Source: CAZXBB01 sp964638815 (GTDB taxonomy: Bacteria > Planctomycetota > Phycisphaerae > Phycisphaerales > SM1A02). From it: a stretch of 29,259 nt of DNA. Shown here one piece after another: positions 19,461-26,726 of this stretch. The stretch's first letter is position 1; the number at the start of each line of letters is the position of its first letter. The position numbers and the translations under genes are program-made. The notes beneath the pieces were generated by a model that saw nothing but the letters and a program-made list of their open reading frames with translations, ran no database searches and was not told where the DNA came from. The stretch covers positions 1 through 29,259 of the forward strand of contig CAZXBB010000401.1 in assembly GCA_964638815.1 (NCBI GenBank). Reading direction: 5' to 3'.

Positions 19461-19497
19461 GCGTCCGGCGTCCCCGCGACCCGGGCCCGCGAAACCC

Positions 19498-21189
19498 ATG
19501 ACGGACCAGGCAATGCCCGACGCGCGCGACCAGGTCGATTCCGGAACCAACGGCAGTGCAGGGTTCCGTGCCGGCGCCGAGTTCCCGCCCGCTCACGGCG
19601 GCGCCGTCGCGCCGATCGAGCTCGATTCGCTGCGCGACCGCTGCGCCGCGTTCGGGATCGAGTGGCTCGACGAGACGCCCTCCGCCTCGCCCGAGGCCGT
19701 GCGCCTGATCGACTCCGACATCGCCGTCCGCCTGCGGATCGTCCCGCTGGGAATGGACGGCCGTCGCCTCCGCGTCGCGATGGTCGATCCGCTCGACATC
19801 GCCGCCGCGGACGAGGTCGCGACGCTCACGGGCGCGCCCGTAACGCGCATCGGCCTTGACCAGGCCGCGTTCGCCGACCTGCTCCGCGAGCACTACGGCA
19901 CGACCGCGGCCCGCATGGCCGAGAGCCTCGGAGGCAACTCCGACGACAACGCCGACATCGAGCACAATCTCGACGCCATCGAGGCGGACGACATCCACCG
20001 GATGGCCGAGCAGCCGACGCTCATCAACCTGGTGAACCTGCTGCTGCTCGAGGCGATCCAGTCGCGGACGTCGGACGTGCACATCGAGCCGTTCGAGAAC
20101 GAGCTCAAGGTCAAGTACCGCATCGACGGCGAGCTGGTGGAGCAGCCGCCGCCACCCAAGCACCTTCAGCCCGCCCTGATCGGCCGCATCAAGATCATGA
20201 GCGGCATGAACATCGCGGAGCGTTACGTTCCGCAGGACGGTCACATCACGCTGCGGTTCGAGGGTCGCAAGGTGGACATCCGCGTCTCGACCGTGCCGAC
20301 GCTCTACGGCGAGTCGGTCGTCATGCGCATCCTCGATAAGAGCTCCCTCGCGCTCGACCTCGAGACGCTCGGCATGAGCCCCGATCTGCGCAACGAGATG
20401 GACCGGCTCATCGCGAAACCGCACGGTATGGTGCTCGTCACCGGGCCGACCGGCTCCGGCAAGACGACGACGCTCTACGCCGCGCTGTCGAAGCTCTACG
20501 ACCCGCGGAAGAAGATCATCACGGTCGAGGACCCGGTCGAGTACGAGCTCGCCGGCATCAACCAGATCCCCGTCAACCCGAAGCGCGGCCTGACGTTCGC
20601 GACCGGCCTGCGCTCGATTCTCCGCCAGGACCCTGACGTGATCTTCGTCGGCGAGATCCGCGACGCGGAAACCGCCGACATCTCGATCCGGTCCGCGCTC
20701 ACGGGCCATCTGGTCTTCTCGACGCTCCACACGAACGACGCCATCAGCTCGATCGGCCGCCTCGTCGACATGGGCGCCGAGCCTTACCTCGTGGCGTCGG
20801 TCCTCGAGGGCGTGCTCGCCCAGCGTCTCGGCCGGCGCATCTGCCCCGAGTGCGCGAGCACGAAGCCGATGCCCGAGGATCTCGAGCACCGCATCGCCCC
20901 TGACGAGCTGCCGCTCTTCAACGGCAAGGTGTGGTACGGGGCCGGGTGCAACGCGTGCAACGGTTCCGGTCACCGCGGACGCATCGGCTACTTCGAGCTG
21001 CTGACGATCAACGCCTCCCTGCGTCGCGCCATCTCCGAGAACGTGCCCGCCGCGGAGCTGCCGCAGTTCGCGCCGAAGAGTTATCACCCCATGCGCTGGG
21101 ACGGCATCCAGAAGGCGAGCCGGGGCCTGACGACGATCCAGGAGGTCCTCCGCGCGACGCAAGACGCCGACGACTCGGTCGTTGTCTAA
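19498..21189 (+). CDS. gspE: Type II secretion ATPase GspE
   Basis: A 563-aa cytoplasmic hexameric ATPase that drives pseudopilus assembly. The N-terminal GspE/MshEN-like domain (about 40-150) would contact GspL. The catalytic part has Walker A GPTGSGKTTT (about 316), the Asp box IITVEDPVEYEL, Walker B DPDVIFVGEIRD (about 379) and the His box TGHLVFSTLHTNDA. A zinc-binding insert follows with CPEC (about 449) and CNAC (about 484), typical of GspE and PilB. The ATG at 19498 has no Shine-Dalgarno; M5 is an alternative. Because the next genes encode pseudopilins G-K in type II order, GspE fits better than PilB. GspF starts 4 bases after the stop. Confidence 0.93.
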   Translation: MTDQAMPDARDQVDSGTNGSAGFRAGAEFPPAHGGAVAPIELDSLRDRCAAFGIEWLDETPSASPEAVRLIDSDIAVRLRIVPLGMDGRRLRVAMVDPLDIAAADEVATLTGAPVTRIGLDQAAFADLLREHYGTTAARMAESLGGNSDDNADIEHNLDAIEADDIHRMAEQPTLINLVNLLLLEAIQSRTSDVHIEPFENELKVKYRIDGELVEQPPPPKHLQPALIGRIKIMSGMNIAERYVPQDGHITLRFEGRKVDIRVSTVPTLYGESVVMRILDKSSLALDLETLGMSPDLRNEMDRLIAKPHGMVLVTGPTGSGKTTTLYAALSKLYDPRKKIITVEDPVEYELAGINQIPVNPKRGLTFATGLRSILRQDPDVIFVGEIRDAETADISIRSALTGHLVFSTLHTNDAISSIGRLVDMGAEPYLVASVLEGVLAQRLGRRICPECASTKPMPEDLEHRIAPDELPLFNGKVWYGAGCNACNGSGHRGRIGYFELLTINASLRRAISENVPAAELPQFAPKSYHPMRWDGIQKASRGLTTIQEVLRATQDADDSVVV

Positions 21190-21193
21190 GGCC

Positions 21194-22441
21194 ATGCCCA
21201 GCTTCGAGTACAAGAGCATGAACAGCGCCGGCACCGTCCAGACGGGCGTGCTCAAGGCGGCCGATCGCGGTGAGGTCGTGCGCCTCCTGCTCAAGCGCGG
21301 CGAGACCGCGACGCGGGTGGACCCGGTGGACGGGCGCGGCGGCGGCGCCCGCGCCGTCGCCCGCAAGTCGGCCCGCGCCGGAATCGGAACAGCCCGGCGC
21401 CCGTCGCTCTCGCGGGCGGATCTCGCGAACCTCGTGCGCGAGCTGGCCACGGCGATCGAGGCGGGTCTGCCGCTCATGCAGTCGCTTCGCACGGTGCGCC
21501 GGCAGGCCCACGGCAAGGCCCTGCCGGTCATCCTCGACTACCTCATCGACCGCGTCGAGGCCGGCGATCCGATCTACGCGGCAGCGCGCGACTACGGCGC
21601 GCCGTTCGACGACATGGTGGTCGGCATGCTCCAGGCGGCCGACGCCTCCGGCGAGATGAGCGGCGTGATGCACCAGCTTGCCGACCTTCTCGACCGGTCG
21701 GTGGAGCTTCGGCGCGAGGTGATGGGCGCGACCTTCTACCCGATGATCGTCGCCGGCCTGCTCGTCGTCAGCGTCATCATCCTCGTGACGGTGCTGGTGC
21801 CGCGTCTCATCGGACCGATGGCGAGCGACGCCAACTTCAACATGCCCTGGCCGACCCAGGTCGTGCTGAACGCCTCCTCCTTCGTCGAGTCCTACTGGCT
21901 CGTGTGCCTCGTGGGCATCGGCCTCGTCGTCTCGGGCTGGCGGATCTGGTCGTCGGCGCCGGCGAACCGCCTGCGCGTGGATCGCGCGCTCCTGCGCGCG
22001 CCGCTCATCGGGCGTCTGCTCCGCGACGTCGCCGTGGCGCGTTTCACGCGCACCCTCGGCACGCTGACGACCTCGGGGCTGCCGATCCTCGACGCGCTCC
22101 GCATCACCAGGAACACGCTCGGCAACACCGCGCTCATGCAGGCCATCGACGAGGTGCAGGACCAGGTCACCTCCGGCAAGTCGCTCGCCGAGCCGCTGGA
22201 GCGCGGCGGCCTCTTCCCACCGCTCCTCGTGCAGGTCGTCAGCCTCGGCGAGCGCTCGGGTCGTCTCGACTCGATGCTCATGCACGCCGCCGGCGCGTTC
22301 GACCGCCAGGTGAACACGTCCATCAAGCTGTTCTCGAAAGCGCTGCCGCCCTTCCTGCTCATCATCATGGCCGGCCTCGGCGGCTTCGTGCTCGCGGCGA
22401 TCCTCCTTCCCATGCTCGAACTGCAATCGACGATCGGATGA
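21194..22441 (+). CDS. gspF: Type II secretion inner-membrane platform protein GspF
   Basis: A 415-aa polytopic inner-membrane protein that couples the ATPase to pseudopilus growth. The N-terminal segment MPSFEYKSMNSAGTVQTGVL is standard for GspF. Two T2SSF domains follow. The first (about 70-195) has ANLVRELATAIEAGLPLMQSL-like sequence and ends in a transmembrane helix (MIVAGLLVVSVIILVTVLV). The second (about 275-400) begins RFTRTLGTLTTSGLPILDAL and ends in a helix near the C-terminus (LLIIMAGLGGFVLAAILLP). The ATG at 21194 is chosen over an upstream TTG that overlaps gspE because the conserved N-terminus begins there. GspG follows after 52 bp. Confidence 0.93.
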   Translation: MPSFEYKSMNSAGTVQTGVLKAADRGEVVRLLLKRGETATRVDPVDGRGGGARAVARKSARAGIGTARRPSLSRADLANLVRELATAIEAGLPLMQSLRTVRRQAHGKALPVILDYLIDRVEAGDPIYAAARDYGAPFDDMVVGMLQAADASGEMSGVMHQLADLLDRSVELRREVMGATFYPMIVAGLLVVSVIILVTVLVPRLIGPMASDANFNMPWPTQVVLNASSFVESYWLVCLVGIGLVVSGWRIWSSAPANRLRVDRALLRAPLIGRLLRDVAVARFTRTLGTLTTSGLPILDALRITRNTLGNTALMQAIDEVQDQVTSGKSLAEPLERGGLFPPLLVQVVSLGERSGRLDSMLMHAAGAFDRQVNTSIKLFSKALPPFLLIIMAGLGGFVLAAILLPMLELQSTIG

Positions 22442-22493
22442 ACGCGCGGCGGAGACCGCATCCGGTCGCCGTCCCGCCCGTCGGAGACACCTC

Positions 22494-22931
22494 ATGACCC
22501 ATTCACGTTCCCGACACCACCGTCAGCGTCGCCGCCGGCGCGCGTTCACGCTCATGGAGATGATCGTCGTCGTGACGATCATCGCGCTGCTGGCCACCGT
22601 GATCGTCCCGCGTCTGTGGCAGCACGTCGGCACCGCGAGCGTGTCGGCCGCCAAGGCCGAGGTGAACGCCATCGCCTCACAGGTCGCGACGTACCTGATC
22701 GACACGGGCGGCGCGGCGCTCAACGACGATTTCGACCTGTCGTTGCTGCTGCTCGCGCCCGACGACGGCGGCGGGCCGCACGGCCCGTACCTCCAGAAGC
22801 GGGACGACCTGGTCGATCCCTGGGAGAACGACTACATCCTGCGGGTGCCCGGCGAGGTGAACTACGACTTCGACGTGGTCAGCATGGGCCCCGACGGCGA
22901 GCTCGGCACGCCGGACGACGTGACGAACTGA
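22494..22931 (+). CDS. gspG: Major pseudopilin GspG
   Basis: A 145-aa pseudopilin that forms the body of the T2SS pseudopilus in the periplasm. A 17-residue Arg/His-rich leader precedes the prepilin peptidase site RRA|FTLMEM. Ala at -1 replaces the usual Gly; Phe+1 and Glu+5 are present. The hydrophobic helix EMIVVVTIIALLATVIVP follows. The C-terminus shows the GspG calcium-site pattern DPWENDYILRVPGE...MGPDGELGTPDD. The ATG has GGAG in CGGAGACACCTC just upstream. The position right after gspF and the C-terminal signature make this the major pseudopilin. Confidence 0.92.
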   Translation: MTHSRSRHHRQRRRRRAFTLMEMIVVVTIIALLATVIVPRLWQHVGTASVSAAKAEVNAIASQVATYLIDTGGAALNDDFDLSLLLLAPDDGGGPHGPYLQKRDDLVDPWENDYILRVPGEVNYDFDVVSMGPDGELGTPDDVTN

Positions 22932-22940
22932 GTGACGCAC

Positions 22941-23648
22941 ATGAAGCGACGAAGCGACGAAGCGACGGAGCGGCGAAGGGGACGGGTTGCGCCGCCGGTG
23001 CGCGAACCGCGGCCCTCCCGCGCGCCCTCGCTCCGTGGCGAGCCCGCTCGCGATCCGGGTCGCTCCCCGGGTCGCTCCCCGGGTCGCTCACGCGCTTTCA
23101 CCCTGGTCGAAATGATGGTCGTCTCCGTGATCATCGTGATCGTCATGTCGCTGATGGTTCCGCGGCTCGGCTCGACCGAGCGCCGCGCCTTCGACAACTC
23201 CGTCGACGCGGTCGCGGACCTCCTCATGATGTACGCGCACCGCGACACCGTCGGTGCGAAGCCGGTCGGGCTCCAGTACGACGCCGGTCGGCGCACGCTC
23301 CTGATGATGGTGCTGGACGACGACGGCGACCCGAAACAGGTGCCCGCGTGGACGGTCGATCCCTTCGTCCGCCCCGTCGTGCTCCCGCCGGCGGTCGCCG
23401 CGGACGATCTGCTGGTCTTCGCCGACGGCGAGCTCGTGGATCTCGACCGCGCGCCGCTCGGGCACGCCCCGGGCGAGAAGCGCCCGAACATCGAGGTGCT
23501 GATGGAGAGTACGGAAGGCGATTATCGCGTCACGCTCGTGCTCGCGCCCCACGCGGTGAGCGCGCGGCGATCCGACGCCAGCGACAGGTATTCGGCGCGG
23601 CAGCCCGTCGATCTCGACGCCGCCGGCCGCAGCCGGGAGGACTGGTGA
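22941..23648 (+). CDS. gspH: Minor pseudopilin GspH-like, with long leader
   Basis: A pseudopilin of 235 aa with site SRA|FTLVEMMVVSVII (Ala at -1, Glu+5). It is placed as GspH by order (after G, before I) and by its medium size; the globular part is not diagnostic. The leader is unusually long, 52 residues from this ATG, and is Arg/Pro/Ser rich. The DNA for it contains an 8-bp array (GAAGCGAC) and a 12-bp array encoding GRSP. Other possible starts are GTG at 22932, directly after the gspG stop, and GTG at 22998, which would leave a 33-residue leader. No start has a convincing ribosome-binding site. The stop overlaps the gspI start as TGATG. Confidence 0.8.
   Translation: MKRRSDEATERRRGRVAPPVREPRPSRAPSLRGEPARDPGRSPGRSPGRSRAFTLVEMMVVSVIIVIVMSLMVPRLGSTERRAFDNSVDAVADLLMMYAHRDTVGAKPVGLQYDAGRRTLLMMVLDDDGDPKQVPAWTVDPFVRPVVLPPAVAADDLLVFADGELVDLDRAPLGHAPGEKRPNIEVLMESTEGDYRVTLVLAPHAVSARRSDASDRYSARQPVDLDAAGRSREDW
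22943..22974. repeat. 8-bp tandem array GAAGCGAC at the start of gspH
   Basis: Perfect copies at 22943-22950, 22951-22958 and 22959-22966, then a degenerate GGAGCGGC. The period is not a multiple of three, which is odd for coding DNA; translated it gives KRRSDEAT-type sequence. It may be an intergenic-type repeat that lies before the true gspH start. Confidence 0.8.
23055..23090. repeat. 12-bp in-frame repeat in the gspH leader
   Basis: CCGGGTCGCTCC at 23055-23066 and 23067-23078, and CCGGGTCGCTCA at 23079-23090, encoding PGRS three times immediately before the prepilin cleavage site. Confidence 0.8.
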
Positions 23649-24124
23649 TGCGGCATCCATCGACTCCATCGCGGCGGAGGGCCCGGACGCACCGGCGCGG
23701 CATCGCCCTCGTGGACGCCATCATCGGCGGCGTCATCCTGGGCATCGGCCTCTCCGTGATGCTCAGCCTCACGAGCCGGTCACTGCGTATGCAGGCCGAC
23801 GGCGAGAAGCGGCTCACCGCGTCGTGGCTGGCCGACGAGCTGCTGACCATGGTCATCGTGGACGGTCCCGACAACTTCCCGAAGCGCAACGACACGAGCG
23901 GCCGCTTCACCGCGCCCTTCGAGACCTTCGGCTTCGACGTGGACATCGAGTATCTCGGCAAGGGCCTCCCCTACCGGGTGAACGCCGCCGTCTCGTGGAG
24001 CGACCGGCCCGCCGATGCGGTTCGCGTCGAGACGCTGGTCGCGCTGCGGACCGGCGAACCGGAGCAGCTCCGCGAGCCCCACGAACCCGTCGATCGCATG
24101 GCGAGGTATTACGATGACGAGTAG
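23648..24124 (+). CDS. gspI: Minor pseudopilin GspI-like
   Basis: A 158-aa minor pseudopilin, expected in the tip complex with GspJ and GspK. An 18-residue basic leader ends at THRRG|IALVDAIIGGVILGIGLSVML. Asp takes the place of the usual Glu at +5, and Ile stands at +1. The call as GspI rests on order (H, I, J, K) and on short length with a compact C-terminal domain (DIEYLGKGLPYRVNAAVSWSD). The ATG overlaps the gspH stop by one base (TGATG), and the gene ends overlapping gspJ by 11 bases, so translation is probably coupled. Confidence 0.78.
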   Translation: MRHPSTPSRRRARTHRRGIALVDAIIGGVILGIGLSVMLSLTSRSLRMQADGEKRLTASWLADELLTMVIVDGPDNFPKRNDTSGRFTAPFETFGFDVDIEYLGKGLPYRVNAAVSWSDRPADAVRVETLVALRTGEPEQLREPHEPVDRMARYYDDE

Positions 24125-25124
24125 GAAGCGAACACGCGTTCCTCGCCGCGGCGGCTTCACTCTCGTCGAGGTGATCGTCGCCGGCATCATTGCCGCGCTC
24201 GTCATCGGCAGCGTATCGATGAGCCTCGGGCAGCTCGGCAAGGCGAAGCGCACGAGCAAGGACCGCCTCGAGATGTTCATGCGCGCCGACGCCGCGATTA
24301 CCGCGATCCGCCGCGACGTCGCGAGCGTGATCCGCGCCGACGATCTCTTCTTCACGCGGTTCCTCCTGACCGACGGCCACGTGACCGGTCGCGACGGCGC
24401 CTACGGTCGCGACGAGCTGCTCGTCTTCTCGACGCGTCTGCGGCCCGTGCGCAACATCGACAACTTCACGGGTGAGGGCGTCGAGTACGAGACGCAGTAC
24501 CGCATCGAGGAGGACGGTCTCGGGCCGATGCTCTGGCAGCGACGCGACGCCGTGCCGGACGAGTACGCGGCCGGCGGCGGCCTGCTCAATCCCGTCGTCG
24601 AGGGCATCGTCGGTCTCGACATCGAGGCGTACGACGGCGAGGACTGGTGGAGCGAGTGGGATTCCGACGTGCAGGGGCTGCCCGTCGCGGTGTCGATCAT
24701 GGTCACCGCCTCAGGGCACCGCGACGGCGCGGACCCATGGGACGCGCCCATCCAGAGCCTGCGCACGGTCGTCCCGATCGACCGCGTACTCCAGCCGCGC
24801 GATATCTTCGAGACCGAAGAGATGGAGCTCCGCGCGCTCGAGGCGGAGGAGGCCGAAGCTGAGGGCGGCATCGCGGGCACGGACGAGGCGGGCCCCGCCC
24901 CGAGCCTCGAGGAGGCGCTCCAGGGCCTTGACGGCGAGCGGTTCACGCCGGACCCCGGCAGCATCAACCCCGACGAGGTCATCCGCGTGAACGGCCAGCT
25001 CATCACGCGTGACGGCCGGATCGTGAACGGCGACGGCACCGTCTCCGCGCCGCCGCGGAATGCGGGCACGTCGGGCCGAACGGGAGGCGGCGGCGGTGGC
25101 GGCACCGGACTCAGTGATAACTGA
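24114..25124 (+). CDS. gspJ: Minor pseudopilin GspJ, with C-terminal extension
   Basis: A pseudopilin of 336 aa. The 14-residue leader ends at PRRGG|FTLVEVIVAGIIAAL, a canonical site with Gly-1 and Glu+5. The globular part includes YRIEEDGLGPMLWQRRDAVP and LLNPVVEGIVGLDIEAYDG, a pattern of GspJ proteins. The ATG at 24114 overlaps gspI and starts just before the leader. The protein is longer than usual (roughly 200 aa is common): after about residue 235 it adds an acidic Glu/Ala-rich stretch and a Gly tail (GGGGGGG). The stop lies inside the first unit of the 14-bp array. Confidence 0.85.
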   Translation: MTSRKRTRVPRRGGFTLVEVIVAGIIAALVIGSVSMSLGQLGKAKRTSKDRLEMFMRADAAITAIRRDVASVIRADDLFFTRFLLTDGHVTGRDGAYGRDELLVFSTRLRPVRNIDNFTGEGVEYETQYRIEEDGLGPMLWQRRDAVPDEYAAGGGLLNPVVEGIVGLDIEAYDGEDWWSEWDSDVQGLPVAVSIMVTASGHRDGADPWDAPIQSLRTVVPIDRVLQPRDIFETEEMELRALEAEEAEAEGGIAGTDEAGPAPSLEEALQGLDGERFTPDPGSINPDEVIRVNGQLITRDGRIVNGDGTVSAPPRNAGTSGRTGGGGGGGTGLSDN

Positions 25125-25211
25125 CCTGTGATGACTGACCTGTGATGACTGACCTGTGATGACTGACCCGTGACAACTGACCTGTGACAACTGACCCGTG
25201 ACGACTGACCC
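25114..25211. repeat. Seven-copy 14-bp tandem array between gspJ and gspK
   Basis: Units GTGATRACTGACCT/C start at 25114, 25128, 25142, 25156, 25170, 25184 and 25198. Units 5-7 read GTGACRACTGACCT/C. The array spans the end of gspJ, whose TGA is in unit 1, and stops 3 bp before the gspK ATG. Each unit holds two or three TGA triplets, and since 14 is not a multiple of three, all three forward frames are closed within two units. The reverse strand has no stop in the array. Units contain overlapping start-stop sequences (GTGA, ATGA). Confidence 0.95.
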
Positions 25212-25214
25212 GGC

Positions 25215-26726
25215 ATGACCACTCCAACGACAACGCGACGCAACGACACGGTGGCGCAGGGGCGGTGCACGTCCCGGCCCGGCCCCCGCCCCCGCGCCGC
25301 CGCGCCTCGGTGGCGCCCGAACGCCCGCCGCTCTCACGCGGGCGGTGCGCGACGTCGCGGCTCCGTCATCGTCATCGTGCTCTGGGCCATCGTGATCGCC
25401 GCTCTCGTCGCCTCCTCGGTGCAGCTCTCCGCGTTCCGGCAGGCCGCGCTCGGACGCGACACGCTGCAGCGCGTGCAGGCCCGCTGGGCGGCGCGGGCCG
25501 GCGTCGAAAACTCGATCGCGATGATGGCGATCCACACGGAGAACCCGCCGCCGAACGATGCGTTCGCGCTCGTTCGCGACCTCGTGCAGATCTCGAGCGG
25601 CCAGTTCAACGGCGCAAGCTACGACATTCGCTACGACGCCGACGGCGTGAACTGGGCGGGCCCGCTCGACGAGCACGCGAGGATCAACCTCAACGGCGCC
25701 GAGATCAACACGCTCGAGGTACTCGAGGACATCACGCCGGACGTCGCCGCCGCGATCCGCGACTGGCGTGACGAGGACGACGATCCCGGGGTCCTCGGCG
25801 CGGAGAGCGAGTACTACCTCAGCATGCGGAACTCGTACCAGCCTCGCAACGGCGCGTTCCGCCACATCGCGGAGCTCGAGCTGGTCGCGGGCATCTGGGG
25901 TGACTACGTTCGAGGCGAGGACTGGAACCTCAACAACCGCATGGACCCCAACGAGAACGACGGCGCGGTGACGGCTCCCGACGACCAGCCCGACGGGTAT
26001 CTCGAAACGGGCTGGGCCGGGCGTCTCACCGTTCACTCGGTTGACGGCGGCGCGACGGCGTCCGGACTCCCGCGCATCTACCTGCGCCGGGCAGACCCGA
26101 TCGAGCTGATGGACCGGTGCGGCATCGATATGGAGCAGGCGGAAGCCCTCATCGAGTTCGGGCAGAACGACAACAATCGTCTCGAGCAGTTGCTGACCCG
26201 GGAGTTGGGCGGCGGCGGCGCAGCGGCCGGCGCCGGAGGGGACGCCGGAGGGGACGCCGGAGGGAACACCGGAGGGAACACCGGAGGGCAGCAGGGCGCC
26301 TCCGCGGCGAACCAGCCCCCCGGGCTCAAGCCGCTTGACGACGACCAGCTCCGCGCGGTGCTCGCGGAGACGAGCGTCCGACCGCTGTACGAGCGGGCCC
26401 CGGGCCGGATCAACCTGAACTCCGCCTCCTACGAGCTGCTGCGGGACCTCCTCGAGGTGCGGCGCATCGACCCCGTGATCGGCGACGAGATCACTTATCT
26501 GCGCGATTCGCGGGCCGAGGGGGTCACGAGCCTGCTGGATCTGCGGGAAATCCCGAATATCACGCCCGAGCTCGTCGACAATCTCTCACAGCTCTTCACG
26601 ACGTCCTCGAACGTCTACACGATCTCCAGCCGCGGCCGGTCGGTGTCGGGCATGGAGGTTGAAATTATCGCCGTGGTCGATCGTTCTTCCGTTCCCGTCC
26701 GAATCCTCGAGTACCGCGAGCAATGA
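25215..26726 (+). CDS. gspK: Minor pseudopilin GspK
   Basis: Large minor pseudopilin of 503 aa, thought to cap the pseudopilus tip. The site is RRRG|SVIVIVLWAIVIAALV; lack of Glu at +5 is usual for GspK. Family landmarks: AGVENSIAMMA, INLNGAEINTLEVLEDI followed by IRDWRDEDDDP, and a C-terminal helix-hairpin-helix-like part with INLNSASYELLRDLLEV. The leader is 49 residues from this ATG, rich in Arg, Pro and Ala; GTG at 25251 is an alternative start. A Gly-rich insert (about 335-370) is encoded by a 12-bp repeat. No ribosome-binding site precedes the ATG, which follows the 14-bp array. The stop overlaps the next start as ATGA. Confidence 0.9.
   Translation: MTTPTTTRRNDTVAQGRCTSRPGPRPRAAAPRWRPNARRSHAGGARRRGSVIVIVLWAIVIAALVASSVQLSAFRQAALGRDTLQRVQARWAARAGVENSIAMMAIHTENPPPNDAFALVRDLVQISSGQFNGASYDIRYDADGVNWAGPLDEHARINLNGAEINTLEVLEDITPDVAAAIRDWRDEDDDPGVLGAESEYYLSMRNSYQPRNGAFRHIAELELVAGIWGDYVRGEDWNLNNRMDPNENDGAVTAPDDQPDGYLETGWAGRLTVHSVDGGATASGLPRIYLRRADPIELMDRCGIDMEQAEALIEFGQNDNNRLEQLLTRELGGGGAAAGAGGDAGGDAGGNTGGNTGGQQGASAANQPPGLKPLDDDQLRAVLAETSVRPLYERAPGRINLNSASYELLRDLLEVRRIDPVIGDEITYLRDSRAEGVTSLLDLREIPNITPELVDNLSQLFTTSSNVYTISSRGRSVSGMEVEIIAVVDRSSVPVRILEYREQ
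26232..26291. repeat. 12-bp in-frame repeat encoding AGGD/TGGN in gspK
   Basis: Five units starting at 26232, 26244, 26256, 26268 and 26280: GCCGGAGGGGAC twice, then GCCGGAGGGAAC, ACCGGAGGGAAC and ACCGGAGGGCAG. They encode a Gly-rich linker (AGGD, AGGD, AGGN, TGGN, TGGQ) inside the globular part of GspK. Confidence 0.9.

Noticed and set aside
25114..25211. CRISPR-like array
   Set aside because: The 14-bp units are head to tail with no unique spacers, so it is a simple tandem repeat.
24401..25270. Minus-strand open frame reading through the 14-bp array (repeating Ser/Val/Thr/Gly/Gln)
   Set aside because: It exists only because the repeat has no stops on that strand; the rest is antisense to gspJ.
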